64,000 nucleotides of DNA from DATGJX01 sp963830545 (lineage in GTDB: Bacteria; Vulcanimicrobiota; Vulcanimicrobiia; Vulcanimicrobiales; Vulcanimicrobiaceae), in NCBI GenBank assembly GCA_963830545.1, contig CAWHMK010000001.1, forward strand, positions 1 through 64,000, read 5' to 3'. Shown here in pieces: positions 49,012 through 58,789 of the stretch. The position numbers and the translations under genes were made by a program. Numbering within the stretch: position 1 is the stretch's first letter; each line of letters opens with the position of its first letter. Under the pieces are notes generated by a model. That model had not been told where the DNA came from. It did not search any database and saw nothing but the letters and a program-made list of their open reading frames with translations.

Positions 49012-49482
49012 TTACCAGCGGTAGTGGGCGAAGGCCTTGTTCGCTTCCGCCATCTTATGCGTGTCCTCGCGCTTCTTGATCGAAGCGCCTTGATTGTTCG
49101 CGGCGTCCATCAGTTCGGCCGCGAGTTTTTCCTCCATCGAACGCCCGGCGCGCGACCGCGCGTAACTGATGAGCCAGCGCATCGCCATCGCCTGACGGCG
49201 ATCCGGACGCACTTCCATCGGCACTTGATACGTCGCGCCGCCGACGCGGCGGGGGCGCACTTCGACCATCGGCATCGCGTTCGAAAGCGCCTGCGAGAAG
49301 ATGTCCATCGCGTCGCGGCCCGTTTTGTCCGTAACGATCCGCAATGCGCCGTACGTGATCTGCTCGGCCAGCGACTTCTTCCCGCGCAGCATCACTTTAT
49401 TAATGAAGCGCGCGAGCACTTTCGAGTTGTAGCGCGGATCGGGCAGAATCTGCCGCTTCGGCGCCGGACCTTTACGAGGCAT
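49012..49482 (-). CDS. rpsG: 30S ribosomal protein S7
   Basis: 156 residues. KVLARFINKVMLRGKKSLAEQI and VRPRRVGGATYQVPMEVRPDRRQAMAMRW are diagnostic. Nucleates assembly of the 30S head. Standard rpsL-rpsG-fusA order. Confidence 0.97.
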   Translation of the reverse strand: MPRKGPAPKRQILPDPRYNSKVLARFINKVMLRGKKSLAEQITYGALRIVTDKTGRDAMDIFSQALSNAMPMVEVRPRRVGGATYQVPMEVRPDRRQAMAMRWLISYARSRAGRSMEEKLAAELMDAANNQGASIKKREDTHKMAEANKAFAHYRW

Positions 49483-49498
49483 GCTTAACTACGTTTCC

Positions 49499-49939
49499 TT
49501 ATTTCTTGGTCGTGCGCTTTGCGCCGTATTTGGAACGGCCTTGCTTGCGGTTTGCGGTGCCGGAGGTATCGAGCGTTCCGCGGATGATGTGGTAGCGCAC
49601 GCCGGGCAAATCTTTGACGCGGCCGCCGCGCACGAGCACCACGGAGTGCTCCTGCAGGTTATGCCCGATGCCCGGAATGTATGCCGTAATTTCCTCGCCG
49701 TTGGTCAGGCGCACGCGGGCCACTTTTCGAAGCGCCGAATTCGGCTTCTTCGGCGTGACCGTCTTGACTTGCGTGCAGACGCCGCGGCGCTGCGGATTGC
49801 CGGCCACTTCGAACGAACGCAAGGGCAGATCCGGATGGCCCGGCTTCGGGCCGGTCTGAATGACGCGGAACGCCGGCGTCTTGACCTTCTTCTCGGCTTT
49901 CCGGCGGCCCTTACGAACCAACTGGCTGATGGTCGGCAA
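49499..49939 (-). CDS. rpsL: 30S ribosomal protein S12
   Basis: 146 residues from a TTG start with AGGAG eight bases upstream. PTISQLVRKGRRKAEKKVKTPAF carries a few extra residues near position 15. VKTVTPKKPNSALRKVARVRL contains the Lys43-equivalent where streptomycin resistance arises; it is wild-type Lys. Confidence 0.97.
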   Translation of the reverse strand: MPTISQLVRKGRRKAEKKVKTPAFRVIQTGPKPGHPDLPLRSFEVAGNPQRRGVCTQVKTVTPKKPNSALRKVARVRLTNGEEITAYIPGIGHNLQEHSVVLVRGGRVKDLPGVRYHIIRGTLDTSGTANRKQGRSKYGAKRTTKK

Positions 49940-50004
49940 CTATAGACTCCTACTCACACACACCAAAAGTCGGCCACACCTTCGGGGTGAGACCGAACCT
50001 TGGG

Positions 50005-50033
50005 AGTATAGCAAGGAGTGCCCGACGCGTCAA
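50005..50033 (-). promoter_or_regulatory. Sigma70 promoter of the str operon
   Basis: Minus strand TTGACG (50028-50033), 17 bases, TATACT (50005-50010). Start near 49998, leader about 58 bases before rpsL. Confidence 0.85.
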
Positions 50034-50039
50034 CGACGC

Positions 50040-50065
50040 AAAAACCGGCTCCCAGGCGCCCGGTT
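50040..50065 (-). terminator. Terminator of the BTAD regulator gene
   Basis: Minus strand AACCGG (50060-50065) pairs with CCGGTT (50043-50048) across an 11-base loop, then TTTTG. Located about 40 bases after the stop codon at 50104 and just upstream of the rpsL promoter. Confidence 0.65.
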
Positions 50066-50103
50066 GCAGTAGGAAGCGCCCTGCAAAACCGAGCGTGGCG
50101 CGG

Positions 50104-53100
50104 TTACGGCCAGGCGCCGCTCAACGCCTCGGAAATCCCGTGAACTGCCATCAGACTCTCAAAGGCCTGACGGGCGCGTTCATCGGTTATCGCGGCGAGT
50201 TGCAGCGCGACGTGCTCCTGCGCTCGCTGCAGCGCCGTCGCCGCCCTGGAATCGTCCCCGCGATCGTGGTAGACGCGCGCCGCGGCCCAAAAACAATAAT
50301 GCGGCCAAACGCCATTCTCGCCGGAGGCGTCCGCGCGCTGCATGATCTCGTCCGCGGTTTGCACGGCCGCCTGATCGCCCGCTTTTAACTGCGCCAGCGC
50401 CAGATCGCCGAGCTCCTCATATGTAGCCGAACGGCCCAAGCGCTCGCGAATGGCAATGGCCTCCTTCATATGCGAAAGCGCGGCATCCATCTCGCCCAGG
50501 TCGCGCTCGGCGTTGCCGAGATTCGCGAGGGCAGCCGCTTCGATCACGGAGTTGGCGATCTCGCGCGACGCGCGAAGGGCGCGCGAGCCGATCTCTTTGG
50601 CCTCCTCCGGTGCCTGCTGAAATAGCCTAACCAAGCTCAGGTTGGTCAAAGAAACAGCTCGGCCGCGCATGTCGTCAAAGGTTTCGAATATCTCCAGAGC
50701 CGTCGTCAGCGAAGAGCGCGCATCTTCCAGCAGTCCGAGCTGTATCTGCGTTCCGGTGTGGTTGAACAGCAAATATGCGAGCTGAAGCCGATTGCCGAGG
50801 GCCTGGTAAATGTTCGCTGCCGCGGCAAACTCCGCGCTCGCTTCTTCGAAACGCGTGTGAAACGACAGCGCCACAGCGACGCGAGCAGTCGCTTCGGCTT
50901 CTCCTTCCCGGTCGCCGATCTCGCGATAGCGGCTTTGCGCCTCTTGCGAATCGGCGAGCGCGCGTGGAAAGTCGCGGCGATTAATTGCGATGGCGGCGGA
51001 CGTCATTGCGACGCGTGCGATGAGGACCGCGTCTCCCGTGTTCTTCGCGCGAATGCGCGCGTCGTCGAGCGTTTTTTCTGCGCGGGAAGCCTCGCCCTGG
51101 TTCACGGAGATTTCCGAGAGCAGACAGAACGCGTCGACCTCTCCCGCAGCGTCGCCGCGCTCACGATCGAACTCGAGCGCCGCTTCCGCCGCGACCGCGG
51201 CTTGCGCATAGTGACTGCGCAGCATCAAATTACGCGCTGTAGCGCGGCGAACCGCAGCTTCGCGCGCGCGATCGTTCCCTGCGCGCACCCGGGCCGCAAA
51301 ATCTTCCAAGTAGCGAGATTCTTCCGTGAGTTCTCCCAGCGCGCGCGCCCACTGAGCCCGCCTCCACAGGACATCCGTGCGCGCATCGTCGCCCCGAGCG
51401 AGATCCTCGAGTGCGTCGATGTCGGCCCGTTGTGCATCGCGATCGCCCAGGCGACCCAGAATTCGTTCGCGCAGATCCAGCAATGCGCGCCGCTGTTCGG
51501 AATCGACTGCAAGCTCGAGCCCGCGGGTAGCGCTGGCAAGTGCTTCTTGGTTTGCGAAAATAGCGAAGCTGCGCTGCGCCGTGGCGAGATAATACGCCGC
51601 GGCTTTCTCCTTTTCGCCGGCTCTGTCGTAATGATACGCCAGATTTCCTGCGATTTCGTCCCGGTCGCCGGAGAGTCTGCTCGATCGTCACTGCGACCCG
51701 ACGGTGCCAGTGAGCGCGGCGCTGGGGCTCGATTTCATCGTAGATCGCCGACGCGATCAGCTGATGGCTGAACGTAAACGCAAAATGGACGCGTCCGACT
51801 TCGCGCACGAGGTTGCGTCCCAGCAATTCGCTGACGCCGTCCAGCACGGCGTCCTCCGGGAGGCCCGAAATTTCGCGCAAGAGATCGGCGTCGAACGTCG
51901 AGCCGATGACGCTGGCAACCTCGCCGATTTTGCGCGCGTTTTGAGAAACGCGGCTCGTGCGAACTTCAATCATTGCTTGCAAAAAGCGCGACGAGGCCTC
52001 CCGCGCGCCGGATTCGGCGCTTTCACGAAGGAGCTCGAGCGCGAACAGCGGGTTTCCGCCGCAGACCGCGTGCACGTGTGCGCCGATCGCTTCGGCGTCT
52101 CCGGCGAGCGTTGGAAGACTTCGCGCCAAATCGCAGATGGCATCGCTCGACAGACCGCCCAGCGAAAGATGCCCGGCTACGTTTTCGAGTTGCAGCTTGC
52201 GGCGCAGCTGCTGCACGCTTCGCGTGCCGTCGCCGCCTTCGTTGCGGTAGGTTGCCAAGATGAGTGCGGGACACGCTGCGACTCGGCGTGCCAAATACTC
52301 GAACGCAAGCAGTGTCGCTTCCCCGGCCCACTGCAGGTCTTCGAAGACCACCAGCAACGGGCGCTGCCGCGAGAGTCCTTGTATGACTGCCGCCAATCCC
52401 TCCAAGAGCCGGGATCGCTCTCGCATCGCATCGATCGTCGGCAAAATTGGAAGATCGGTACGGCGCATCGCGAGCTCGGGAACCAAGGCCGCAACGGCCG
52501 CAAGCCAAATCGGCACGACGTCGACCGCGCTCAGCAGCGGCAATCCGTCCCGTAACGCCTCGACAATCGGTTGATACGGCACCTGCTCCGGCGAGGACGT
52601 CGTGCCTCGCAGCACCCGCCCTCCTTGGGTATTTGCCAGTAACGCCAATTCGTTTGCGAGCCGCGTCTTGCCGATCCCGGCCTCTCCGCCGATCAGTAAG
52701 GCTTTGCCGTGCCCGCGGGCTGCCAGGCCCCACGCGCCGGCCAATTGCTCGAGCTCCGACGCGCGTCCGACAAAGGGAAGAACGTTCGCGGATGGCCGCA
52801 CGTCGAACGGTTCCTCGGCGGCCGCATCGGGCAGCGCGCCTCCTCGCAGCATGACCGCACGCAATGCGAGCGTCTCCGGCATGAGTTCCAGCTCATCTCC
52901 GCAGCGAGCCGCTTGGCAAAAACGTCGATCCCACGCACTGCGCCCGCGCGGTCGCCGCTTTCGTACCGTATGGACGCAAGTTGCCGCAGGGTGTCCTCGC
53001 GCCACGGATCGTTCGCGAGTATGCGTTCCGCATATGCTGTGGCGAGAGCGAACTCGCGGCGGCTCCGCGCGCGAAACAGCAGACGTTCGAGCGTCGCGAC

Positions 53101-53559
53101 GTACTCGCGCCGCACCCGTTCGCGGAAGGGAGCGATCCAGTCGTCGTATACGGCGGGTGCAAGGTCGCCTTCGTACAGTTCGACTGCCTCGGCCCAACGC
53201 GATTCATCGCCGATACAGCCTTCGAATACGTCGACGTCCACGCGCACACCGGCTGCGTCGTTCCAGCAGATCGTGTCTTCCGCGGAGGAGATGTACGGCA
53301 CGGGAGACGGCGGCAGCGCGCTCGTCAGATGGTGCAGATGACGCCGAAGCTTGCCGCGGGCCTCCGTTTCGCTGTCTTCCGGCCAGAGGGAGAACGCAAC
53401 GAGATCGCGCGTGAGATGCGCTCCGCGGTGCAGCAAGAGAAAGATGAGCAGCGCGAGCACACGCGGGCGGCTGTGAAACGCAAAGGACTCGCCATGATAG
53501 AAAAAGCGCGGTTGACCGAGCAGATGAATCCGTAGCCCGATGCCCACAGCTTGGTCCAT
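50104..53559 (-). CDS. BTAD/AfsR-like regulator with AAA ATPase and TPR domains, two frameshifts in this sequence
   Basis: About 1150 residues. Residues 1-100: winged-helix (RIHLLGQPRFFYHGESFAFHSR...), then a BTAD helical domain (ELYEGDLAPAVYDDWIAPFRE). From about 270: AAA_16 ATPase with Walker A GGEAGIGKTRL and Walker B LLVVFEDLQW. The C-terminal 450 residues are TPR-like (YAQAAVAAEAALEFDRERGD, ALANLGNAERDLGEMDAAL). The frame changes near 52895 (one base missing) and near 51668-51678 (probably one extra). It reads as one typical AfsR/LAL-type activator. Divergent from the pilin-like pair, which it may control. Confidence 0.82.
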
Positions 53560-53761
53560 GCACGACTCCGGCGCAATGCGAAAGCTCTTGAAGTCCTACG
53601 CACCCACCGGGGTTGGGGCCTGCCGAAACGTCTGGTACATTTGGTCCCGGTTGCCGAAGCGACCGCCGGACCGTCTGCGCGGCTTCGCCGCGTTGCCGCT
53701 GCGCCGCTGCCGGCACTGCAGCGATGTCGCGGATGAATCGCGGCCGGGCACTTTCGAAGGT

Positions 53762-54205
53762 GTGAGGCTTCGCGCGCAATCCGCTATGACGCTCGTCGAA
53801 ACGGCGCTGGCGGCTGCAATTCTCGCCCTCGCAGCAGGTGCAGCTCTTTACGCGGTCGCGCGCTTTGCAAAGTATTCGGCGCAGCAAGCTCCTGCGCAAC
53901 GCACCGCAGCGATTGCGATTGCCGAGCAGACGCTTCGAGTCGCACAGGATGCATGGAAATATGGACCGCCCGGAAATGCGCCCGCCGGCACCCAGCGCAT
54001 CCCGCTTCCGGGCACGCTGACGACGACGCTGTCGTCCGGCGAAGCGTCGGCGCATATCACCGTTACCGTGCAATACACCCCCGATCCGAGCCGCAACGAC
54101 ACGGGGATCGTCAGCGTCTCGGGTGACGTCGTCGAAAAAGCGCCGCTGCCGGGATCGCAAATCGATCGGCCCGGTCTGATTACCGGACCCGGCGGCGCGC
54201 CGTAA
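53762..54205 (+). CDS. Type IV pilin-like / pseudopilin protein
   Basis: 147 residues from GTG 53762. The eight-residue basic leader RLRAQSA precedes MTLVETALAAAILALAAGAALYAV: a class III prepilin signal, cleaved before Met with Glu at mature position 5, followed by the hydrophobic assembly helix. The rest resembles minor pseudopilins. The longer upstream frame has no pilin character. No prepilin peptidase or ATPase genes are nearby. Confidence 0.72.
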   Translation: MRLRAQSAMTLVETALAAAILALAAGAALYAVARFAKYSAQQAPAQRTAAIAIAEQTLRVAQDAWKYGPPGNAPAGTQRIPLPGTLTTTLSSGEASAHITVTVQYTPDPSRNDTGIVSVSGDVVEKAPLPGSQIDRPGLITGPGGAP

Positions 54206-54928
54206 ATGCTCGCCGGCGCACTGTATTACACCGCGCTCGTCGCGGTCGTCGCCGCAACGATTCTCTCTGCCGGGCTCGCGATGACGCGGATGACCATCGC
54301 GCGAGCGGCGCAGCCGTATGTCGCCGTCGGATATCAGCGCGCCCTCGCCACGCTGGAGCGCAGTATTTCCGCCAGCATGCAGGCAGGGGGACTTCCGAAC
54401 CCCGCGCCTTCGCCTACGACGATTCCGGCGGGTTGCGCCAACGTATCCTGCACGTACACGACCACGGAAAACATTGCGTTCACGAACGCCGACGCTCCCA
54501 CGGCGGGGCCGTCCTGCGATCCCGAGCAAACGAGCTGCGCGCCGAACGTTCAGCGCAACGCGTACGTGTCCGAAAGCCGGCTCGCCGCGCTTATCACCGT
54601 AAACGTCGATGACTCTAGCGGCGCGGCCGTTGCGACGCGAACTTCGGCCGTCGTACTGCGGACGTTCAGCACCCCTCCGTACGTTGCAATTGCTGGAACG
54701 CGCGACGGCACGTTCGACGACGTGTCCGGCGCTCACGCCGCCGGAGACGACGGCGGTACTCTGCCGGCTACACCGAATCCGTGCGCATCTTCGGCCGCGG
54801 GAGTTGCAGACGACACCGCCGTGCGCGTCGCGTATCGCAACGACGTGACCGAGGCGTGTTCGGACGCAGGAGCGTGGGCTAACGCCTCCTACGATTCAAG
54901 CCGCGGATCGAACGGATGGTCACCCTGA
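54206..54928 (+). CDS. Exported protein next to pseudopilin, possibly PilX-like
   Basis: 240 residues; the ATG follows the pilin stop with no gap. One N-terminal hydrophobic helix (YYTALVAVVAATILSAGLAM) is followed by a Cys-rich extracellular part (GCANVSCTYTT, SCDPEQTSCAPN, PCASS, EACSD) that could form disulfides. No family assignment. Its stop overlaps the convergent hydrolase gene by nine bases. Confidence 0.55.
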   Translation: MLAGALYYTALVAVVAATILSAGLAMTRMTIARAAQPYVAVGYQRALATLERSISASMQAGGLPNPAPSPTTIPAGCANVSCTYTTTENIAFTNADAPTAGPSCDPEQTSCAPNVQRNAYVSESRLAALITVNVDDSSGAAVATRTSAVVLRTFSTPPYVAIAGTRDGTFDDVSGAHAAGDDGGTLPATPNPCASSAAGVADDTAVRVAYRNDVTEACSDAGAWANASYDSSRGSNGWSP

Positions 54929-55690
54929 CGCGATCGCTCGAGCGATCTCGCCGGGTGCCTCGACGGGCAAATTATGCCCGGCATTACGCAACGTCACGAG
55001 CACGCATGAAGGCACTGCCTGCGCGACCTCGCGTTTGAGCCGGCTCGGCGGCACGAGCGGATCCTTGTCGCCTCCGATGCAGAGCGCGGGCACGACGATG
55101 TTCGGCAGACGCTTCATGAATTCGGTAAAGCGTCCATGGTCGTACCAGCCATTCCAGTGTTCGTGCTGCGAAACAAGCGCGTCTTCGACGATACGCTCCA
55201 TGACGGCAGGCTCCAGTGGGCGCACCATTGCAGCACGCTGAAACGCTTCTATTTTCTTGCGATTGCCGTATGCATCCAGCGCGAGCTGCCGATGCCGCTC
55301 GCTCGAGCGTCCGCCTGCGGCGGTCCCCGGTGCGACGAGCACGAGTTTATCCAGGTTGCGCGGACGCTCGCTCGCGAGATACTGCGCCACCTTTCCGCCC
55401 ATGGAGTGTCCTGCCAGCAGCACCGGAACGCCGATGCTCGCAAGAGCCGCCCGTGCGTCTGAAACGTAGCCTTCCAAGTCGTGCCCGCGTTCGGGCCGGT
55501 CGCTCAAACCATTGCCCCGAAAATCCAGGAGATGCATCGTATACTGCCGCGGATCCAAACGATCGGCGACGTCGTACCACATGCGGCGCGCACTGATCCA
55601 TCCGTGTAAGAACAATACGTGCCGCGCGCCGCTGCCGCGCCGTTCGACGCAGAACTGTACGCCGCCATTGTCGACGAAGTCGAGCATCAT
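54920..55690 (-). CDS. Alpha/beta hydrolase
   Basis: 256 residues. HGW oxyanion region (LFLHGWISARRMW), nucleophile elbow AGHSMGG near residue 95, Asp in GGDKDPLVPP near 200 and catalytic His in NAGHNLPVE near 240. Esterase, lactonase or similar; substrate unknown. Starts 39 bases from the divergent EamA gene. Confidence 0.87.
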   Translation of the reverse strand: MMLDFVDNGGVQFCVERRGSGARHVLFLHGWISARRMWYDVADRLDPRQYTMHLLDFRGNGLSDRPERGHDLEGYVSDARAALASIGVPVLLAGHSMGGKVAQYLASERPRNLDKLVLVAPGTAAGGRSSERHRQLALDAYGNRKKIEAFQRAAMVRPLEPAVMERIVEDALVSQHEHWNGWYDHGRFTEFMKRLPNIVVPALCIGGDKDPLVPPSRLKREVAQAVPSCVLVTLRNAGHNLPVEAPGEIARAIASG

Positions 55691-55729
55691 CGAGGAGGTT
55701 TGCGGCTCGCCGGGTATGACCTGGGGACC

Positions 55730-56650
55730 GTGAAATCGCGCGCGATCGTCTATATCGGTTTATTGTACGTCGTCTTTTGCTGGGCACTCAACACCGTGAT
55801 CCTCAAATATGCGTTTCGCGTCTTCGATCCCATGGCGCTGACGGGAATGCGTTTCCTCGCCATGACGCCCCTCGCGTTCGTGCTCGCGAAGATCATGGGC
55901 GAGCGAATCGCGTTCCGCGCGCGCGATTTGCCGATTTTGATCTTGTGCGGTGCATGCGGTTACGGCGTGTACCAGTACATGTGGGTCATCGGGTTGGCGC
56001 ATACGACGCCGTTTGCATCGGCACTGCTCGGTGCGCTGGCGCCGGTGATGACCCTCGGCATCGTTGCCGCAATGCGCCAGGAGCGAGTGCGCAGCGGCCG
56101 ATGGGCCGGCGCCGCGATCGCACTCTTCGGGGTTGCGATATTCGAAGGCGCGTTCGCCGGACATGCAACGTTTCGCTCCGGCGACGGCCTCACGCTGATC
56201 GCCACCGCGCTGTTCGCATTTTTCAACGTGTTCAGCGCGCGCGTGCTCGGACGGTATACGCCGGTTTCCTTCGTAGCGATTACGATGACGATCGGCACGC
56301 TGATAATCTTGCCCGGCGCGATTCCTCGCATGCTGCACCAGAACTTTGCGCACATCCCCGCCCTGGACTGGGCCATCTACGTCTACGCGGTGCTTTTTCC
56401 AATCCTGCTCACCTATCCGGTTTGGAGTTACGGCATCTCGCTGATCGGCGCGGCGCGCACGTCGCTCTTCATGTTTGCAACGCCCGTGCTTGCGGGCGTA
56501 CTCAGCGTTGCGCTCTTGCGCTCGAGCATCGAACCGCACCAAATTCTCGGGGCGGTCATCTGTATCGCCGGAATGGCGCTCTCGCAACTCATAGGCAGAC
56601 AATCGCTCTTCGCATTGTGGTCTGCACGAACGCAAGGCGTCGAACGCTGA
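55730..56650 (+). CDS. EamA/DMT-family transporter
   Basis: 306 residues from GTG 55730 with GGGGA upstream. Two EamA repeats of five helices each: LLYVVFCWALNTVILKYAF begins the first, LTLIATALFAFFNVFSARVL the second. Exports amino acids or other metabolites in this family; substrate unknown. Confidence 0.82.
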   Translation: MKSRAIVYIGLLYVVFCWALNTVILKYAFRVFDPMALTGMRFLAMTPLAFVLAKIMGERIAFRARDLPILILCGACGYGVYQYMWVIGLAHTTPFASALLGALAPVMTLGIVAAMRQERVRSGRWAGAAIALFGVAIFEGAFAGHATFRSGDGLTLIATALFAFFNVFSARVLGRYTPVSFVAITMTIGTLIILPGAIPRMLHQNFAHIPALDWAIYVYAVLFPILLTYPVWSYGISLIGAARTSLFMFATPVLAGVLSVALLRSSIEPHQILGAVICIAGMALSQLIGRQSLFALWSARTQGVER

Positions 56651-56668
56651 CGCTGCGAACCTCGCCCC

Positions 56669-56863
56669 ATGAGCAAGCGCTCCTTCTACTGGCTTCTACT
56701 GGTGCCGTTCGTGGCGACGCTCGTTCCGCCGTTCTACGCGCATCGCGATCCCCCGCTGTTCGGCTTCCCGTTCTTCTACTGGTACCAGATTCTTTGGATC
56801 GTGCTTTCCGCTGCAATCGTGTGGTTCGTGTATCTCGCTACGCGTGAGGCAGAGCATGAGTAG
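56669..56863 (+). CDS. DUF3311 small membrane protein
   Basis: 64 residues, two helices: FYWLLLVPFVATLVPPFY and GFPFFYWYQILWIVLSAAIVWFVYL. DUF3311 proteins are encoded next to sodium:solute symporters of the MctP type, as here, with an eight-base overlap into the symporter gene. Probably an accessory subunit. Confidence 0.85.
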   Translation: MSKRSFYWLLLVPFVATLVPPFYAHRDPPLFGFPFFYWYQILWIVLSAAIVWFVYLATREAEHE

Positions 56864-58365
56864 CGGAACGGCCGTGTTCATCGCGCTCGTGCTTGCAGTG
56901 ACGGTGCTCGGATTCTTGGCGAGCCGCTGGGGAAACGCGAAGTTGAACACGCTCGACGAATGGGCGCTAGGCGGCAGACGCTTCGGCACGATCGTTTCTT
57001 GGTTTCTGCTCGGCGGCGATTTGTACACGGCCTATACCTTCATCGCGGTGCCGGCGCTTGCGTTCGGTGCCGGCGCACTCGCATTCTTTGCCGTTCCGTA
57101 CACCACGATTGCGTATCCGCTCGTCTTTCTCATCATGGCCCGGTTCTGGACCATCGCCAAACGGCGCGGATACGTGACGACCGCGGATTTCGTGCACGAT
57201 CGCTTCGGCAGCCGGCGGCTCGAACTCGCGGTTGCCGTCACCGGCGTGATCGCGGTCATGCCGTATATTGCGCTGCAACTCATCGGTATGCAGGCCGTGC
57301 TCGAACGGGCCGGCATCGCCTCCGCACGCGGCTCGGAGTCTGCTGTTCCTCGTCATTGCGTTCGTGCTGCTCGCGGGGTACACGTTCACCAGCGGCCTGC
57401 GCGCGCCCGCGATGATCGCGTTCGTGAAAGACACGCTCATATACGTCACCGTCATCGCCGCGCTGGCGATCGTTCCGGCGAAGCTCGGCGGCTGGGCGCA
57501 CGTTTTCGGCGCGGCCCAAACCGCGCTCGCATCGAATCCCAAGCCGGGTTCGATCGTTCTGGGACAGCCTCTCTACTTCGCGTATTCCACGCTGGCGTTC
57601 GGCTCGGCGCTTGCGCTGTTCATCTATCCGCATTCCGTAACGAGCGTTCTCAGTGCGAAAAGTGCCGACGTGATTCGCCGGAATTGCGCGCTGCTTCCGC
57701 TCTACAGCCTGCTCCTCACGTTCATCGCGCTGCTCGGCTACTGCGGTTTAGCCGCGCACGTCGCGATCGGCAAGAACACGAGCTTGGTCATTCCGCAGCT
57801 CTTCGCGCAGTTTTTTCCGAATTGGTTTGCCGGGGTGGCGTTCGCAGCCATCGTCATCGGAGCGTTGGTACCTGCGGCGATCATGTCCATCGGCGCGGCG
57901 AATCTCTTCGCGAGCAATATCATTCAGTCGTTCCGCGCGCGGCAAGCACGGCCGGGATCGGAGTTCAACGTTGCGCGCTACGTCGCGCTGATCGTGCTCG
58001 CGGGAGCTTTTTGTATCGCCGTTTTCGTCCGGCCGCAGTTCGCAATCAATTTTCAGTTGCTGGGCGGCGCTTGGATATTGCAAATATTTCCGGCCGTCGT
58101 GCTGGGCTTATACACACGCTGGTTTCATCCCGACGCGCTGCTCGCAGGTTGGGCCGCAGGCATGATTGCCGCTACGTGGATGGCCGCGAGCAGCAACTTT
58201 GCAACGTTCTTTGCGCTGCACCTGGGCGGCGTGGTTCTCGCAGGCGCGAACATGTTCTACGCATTTGTCGTCAATCTCGCAGTTGCCGCGCTCGTCACAC
58301 TGACCCTGAGTGCGCTCAAAGCGAGCCCCGGCCTCGACGTCACCACCGCGGCGGATTACGCATGA
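56856..58365 (+). CDS. mctP: Sodium:solute symporter of the MctP type, frameshifted in this sequence
   Basis: About 500 residues, LeuT-fold. The first 160 residues (LASRWGNAKLNTLDEWALGGRRFGTIV, FVHDRFGSRRLELA) and the rest (SLLFLVIAFVLLAGYTFTSGLRAP onward) are in different frames; the change is near 57330, one extra base. The pairing with DUF3311 matches monocarboxylate permeases such as MctP of rhizobia. Likely uptake of short organic acids or amino acids. Its stop overlaps ridA by four bases. Confidence 0.82.
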
Positions 58366-58757
58366 GCAGAACGATACAACCCGATGGTTGGAAACGGCCG
58401 CGAGGCTACAGCAACGGCGTTGCCGCGCAAGGCGAACTCGTCTTCATCGCCGGACAGATCGGTTGGGACGAACGTGAGGAAATCGTGTCTTCCGATTTCG
58501 CCCAGCAAGCCGCGCAGGCGCTTCGCAACGTCGTAGCGGTGCTCCGATCTGCGGGCGGTTCACCGGAGCATCTCGTCCGCATGACGTGGTACGTCATCGA
58601 CAAACGCGAGTACGCGCGCTGCGCAGAACAGCTCGGCGAGGATTATCGCGCCATTATCGGCACGGTGTATCCGGCGATGACCCTCGTCCAGGTCGCAGAT
58701 CTCCTTGAAGACGGCGTCAAGGTCGAGATTGAGGCAACCGCGGTCATTTCTCGCTAG
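58362..58757 (+). CDS. RidA (YjgF/UK114) family protein
   Basis: 131 residues. YSNGVAAQGELVFIAGQIGWD, the ALRNVVAVLRSAGGSPEHLVRMTWYV block and the C-terminal VEIEATAVISR fit RidA. These proteins hydrolyse reactive enamine/imine intermediates. The Arg of the usual catalytic site is not at the canonical place, so a divergent subfamily is possible. Coupled to mctP by ATGA. Confidence 0.85.
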   Translation: MSRTIQPDGWKRPRGYSNGVAAQGELVFIAGQIGWDEREEIVSSDFAQQAAQALRNVVAVLRSAGGSPEHLVRMTWYVIDKREYARCAEQLGEDYRAIIGTVYPAMTLVQVADLLEDGVKVEIEATAVISR

Positions 58758-58789
58758 CCCAATTTCCCACACGCTCGCGGGCGTCTTCG

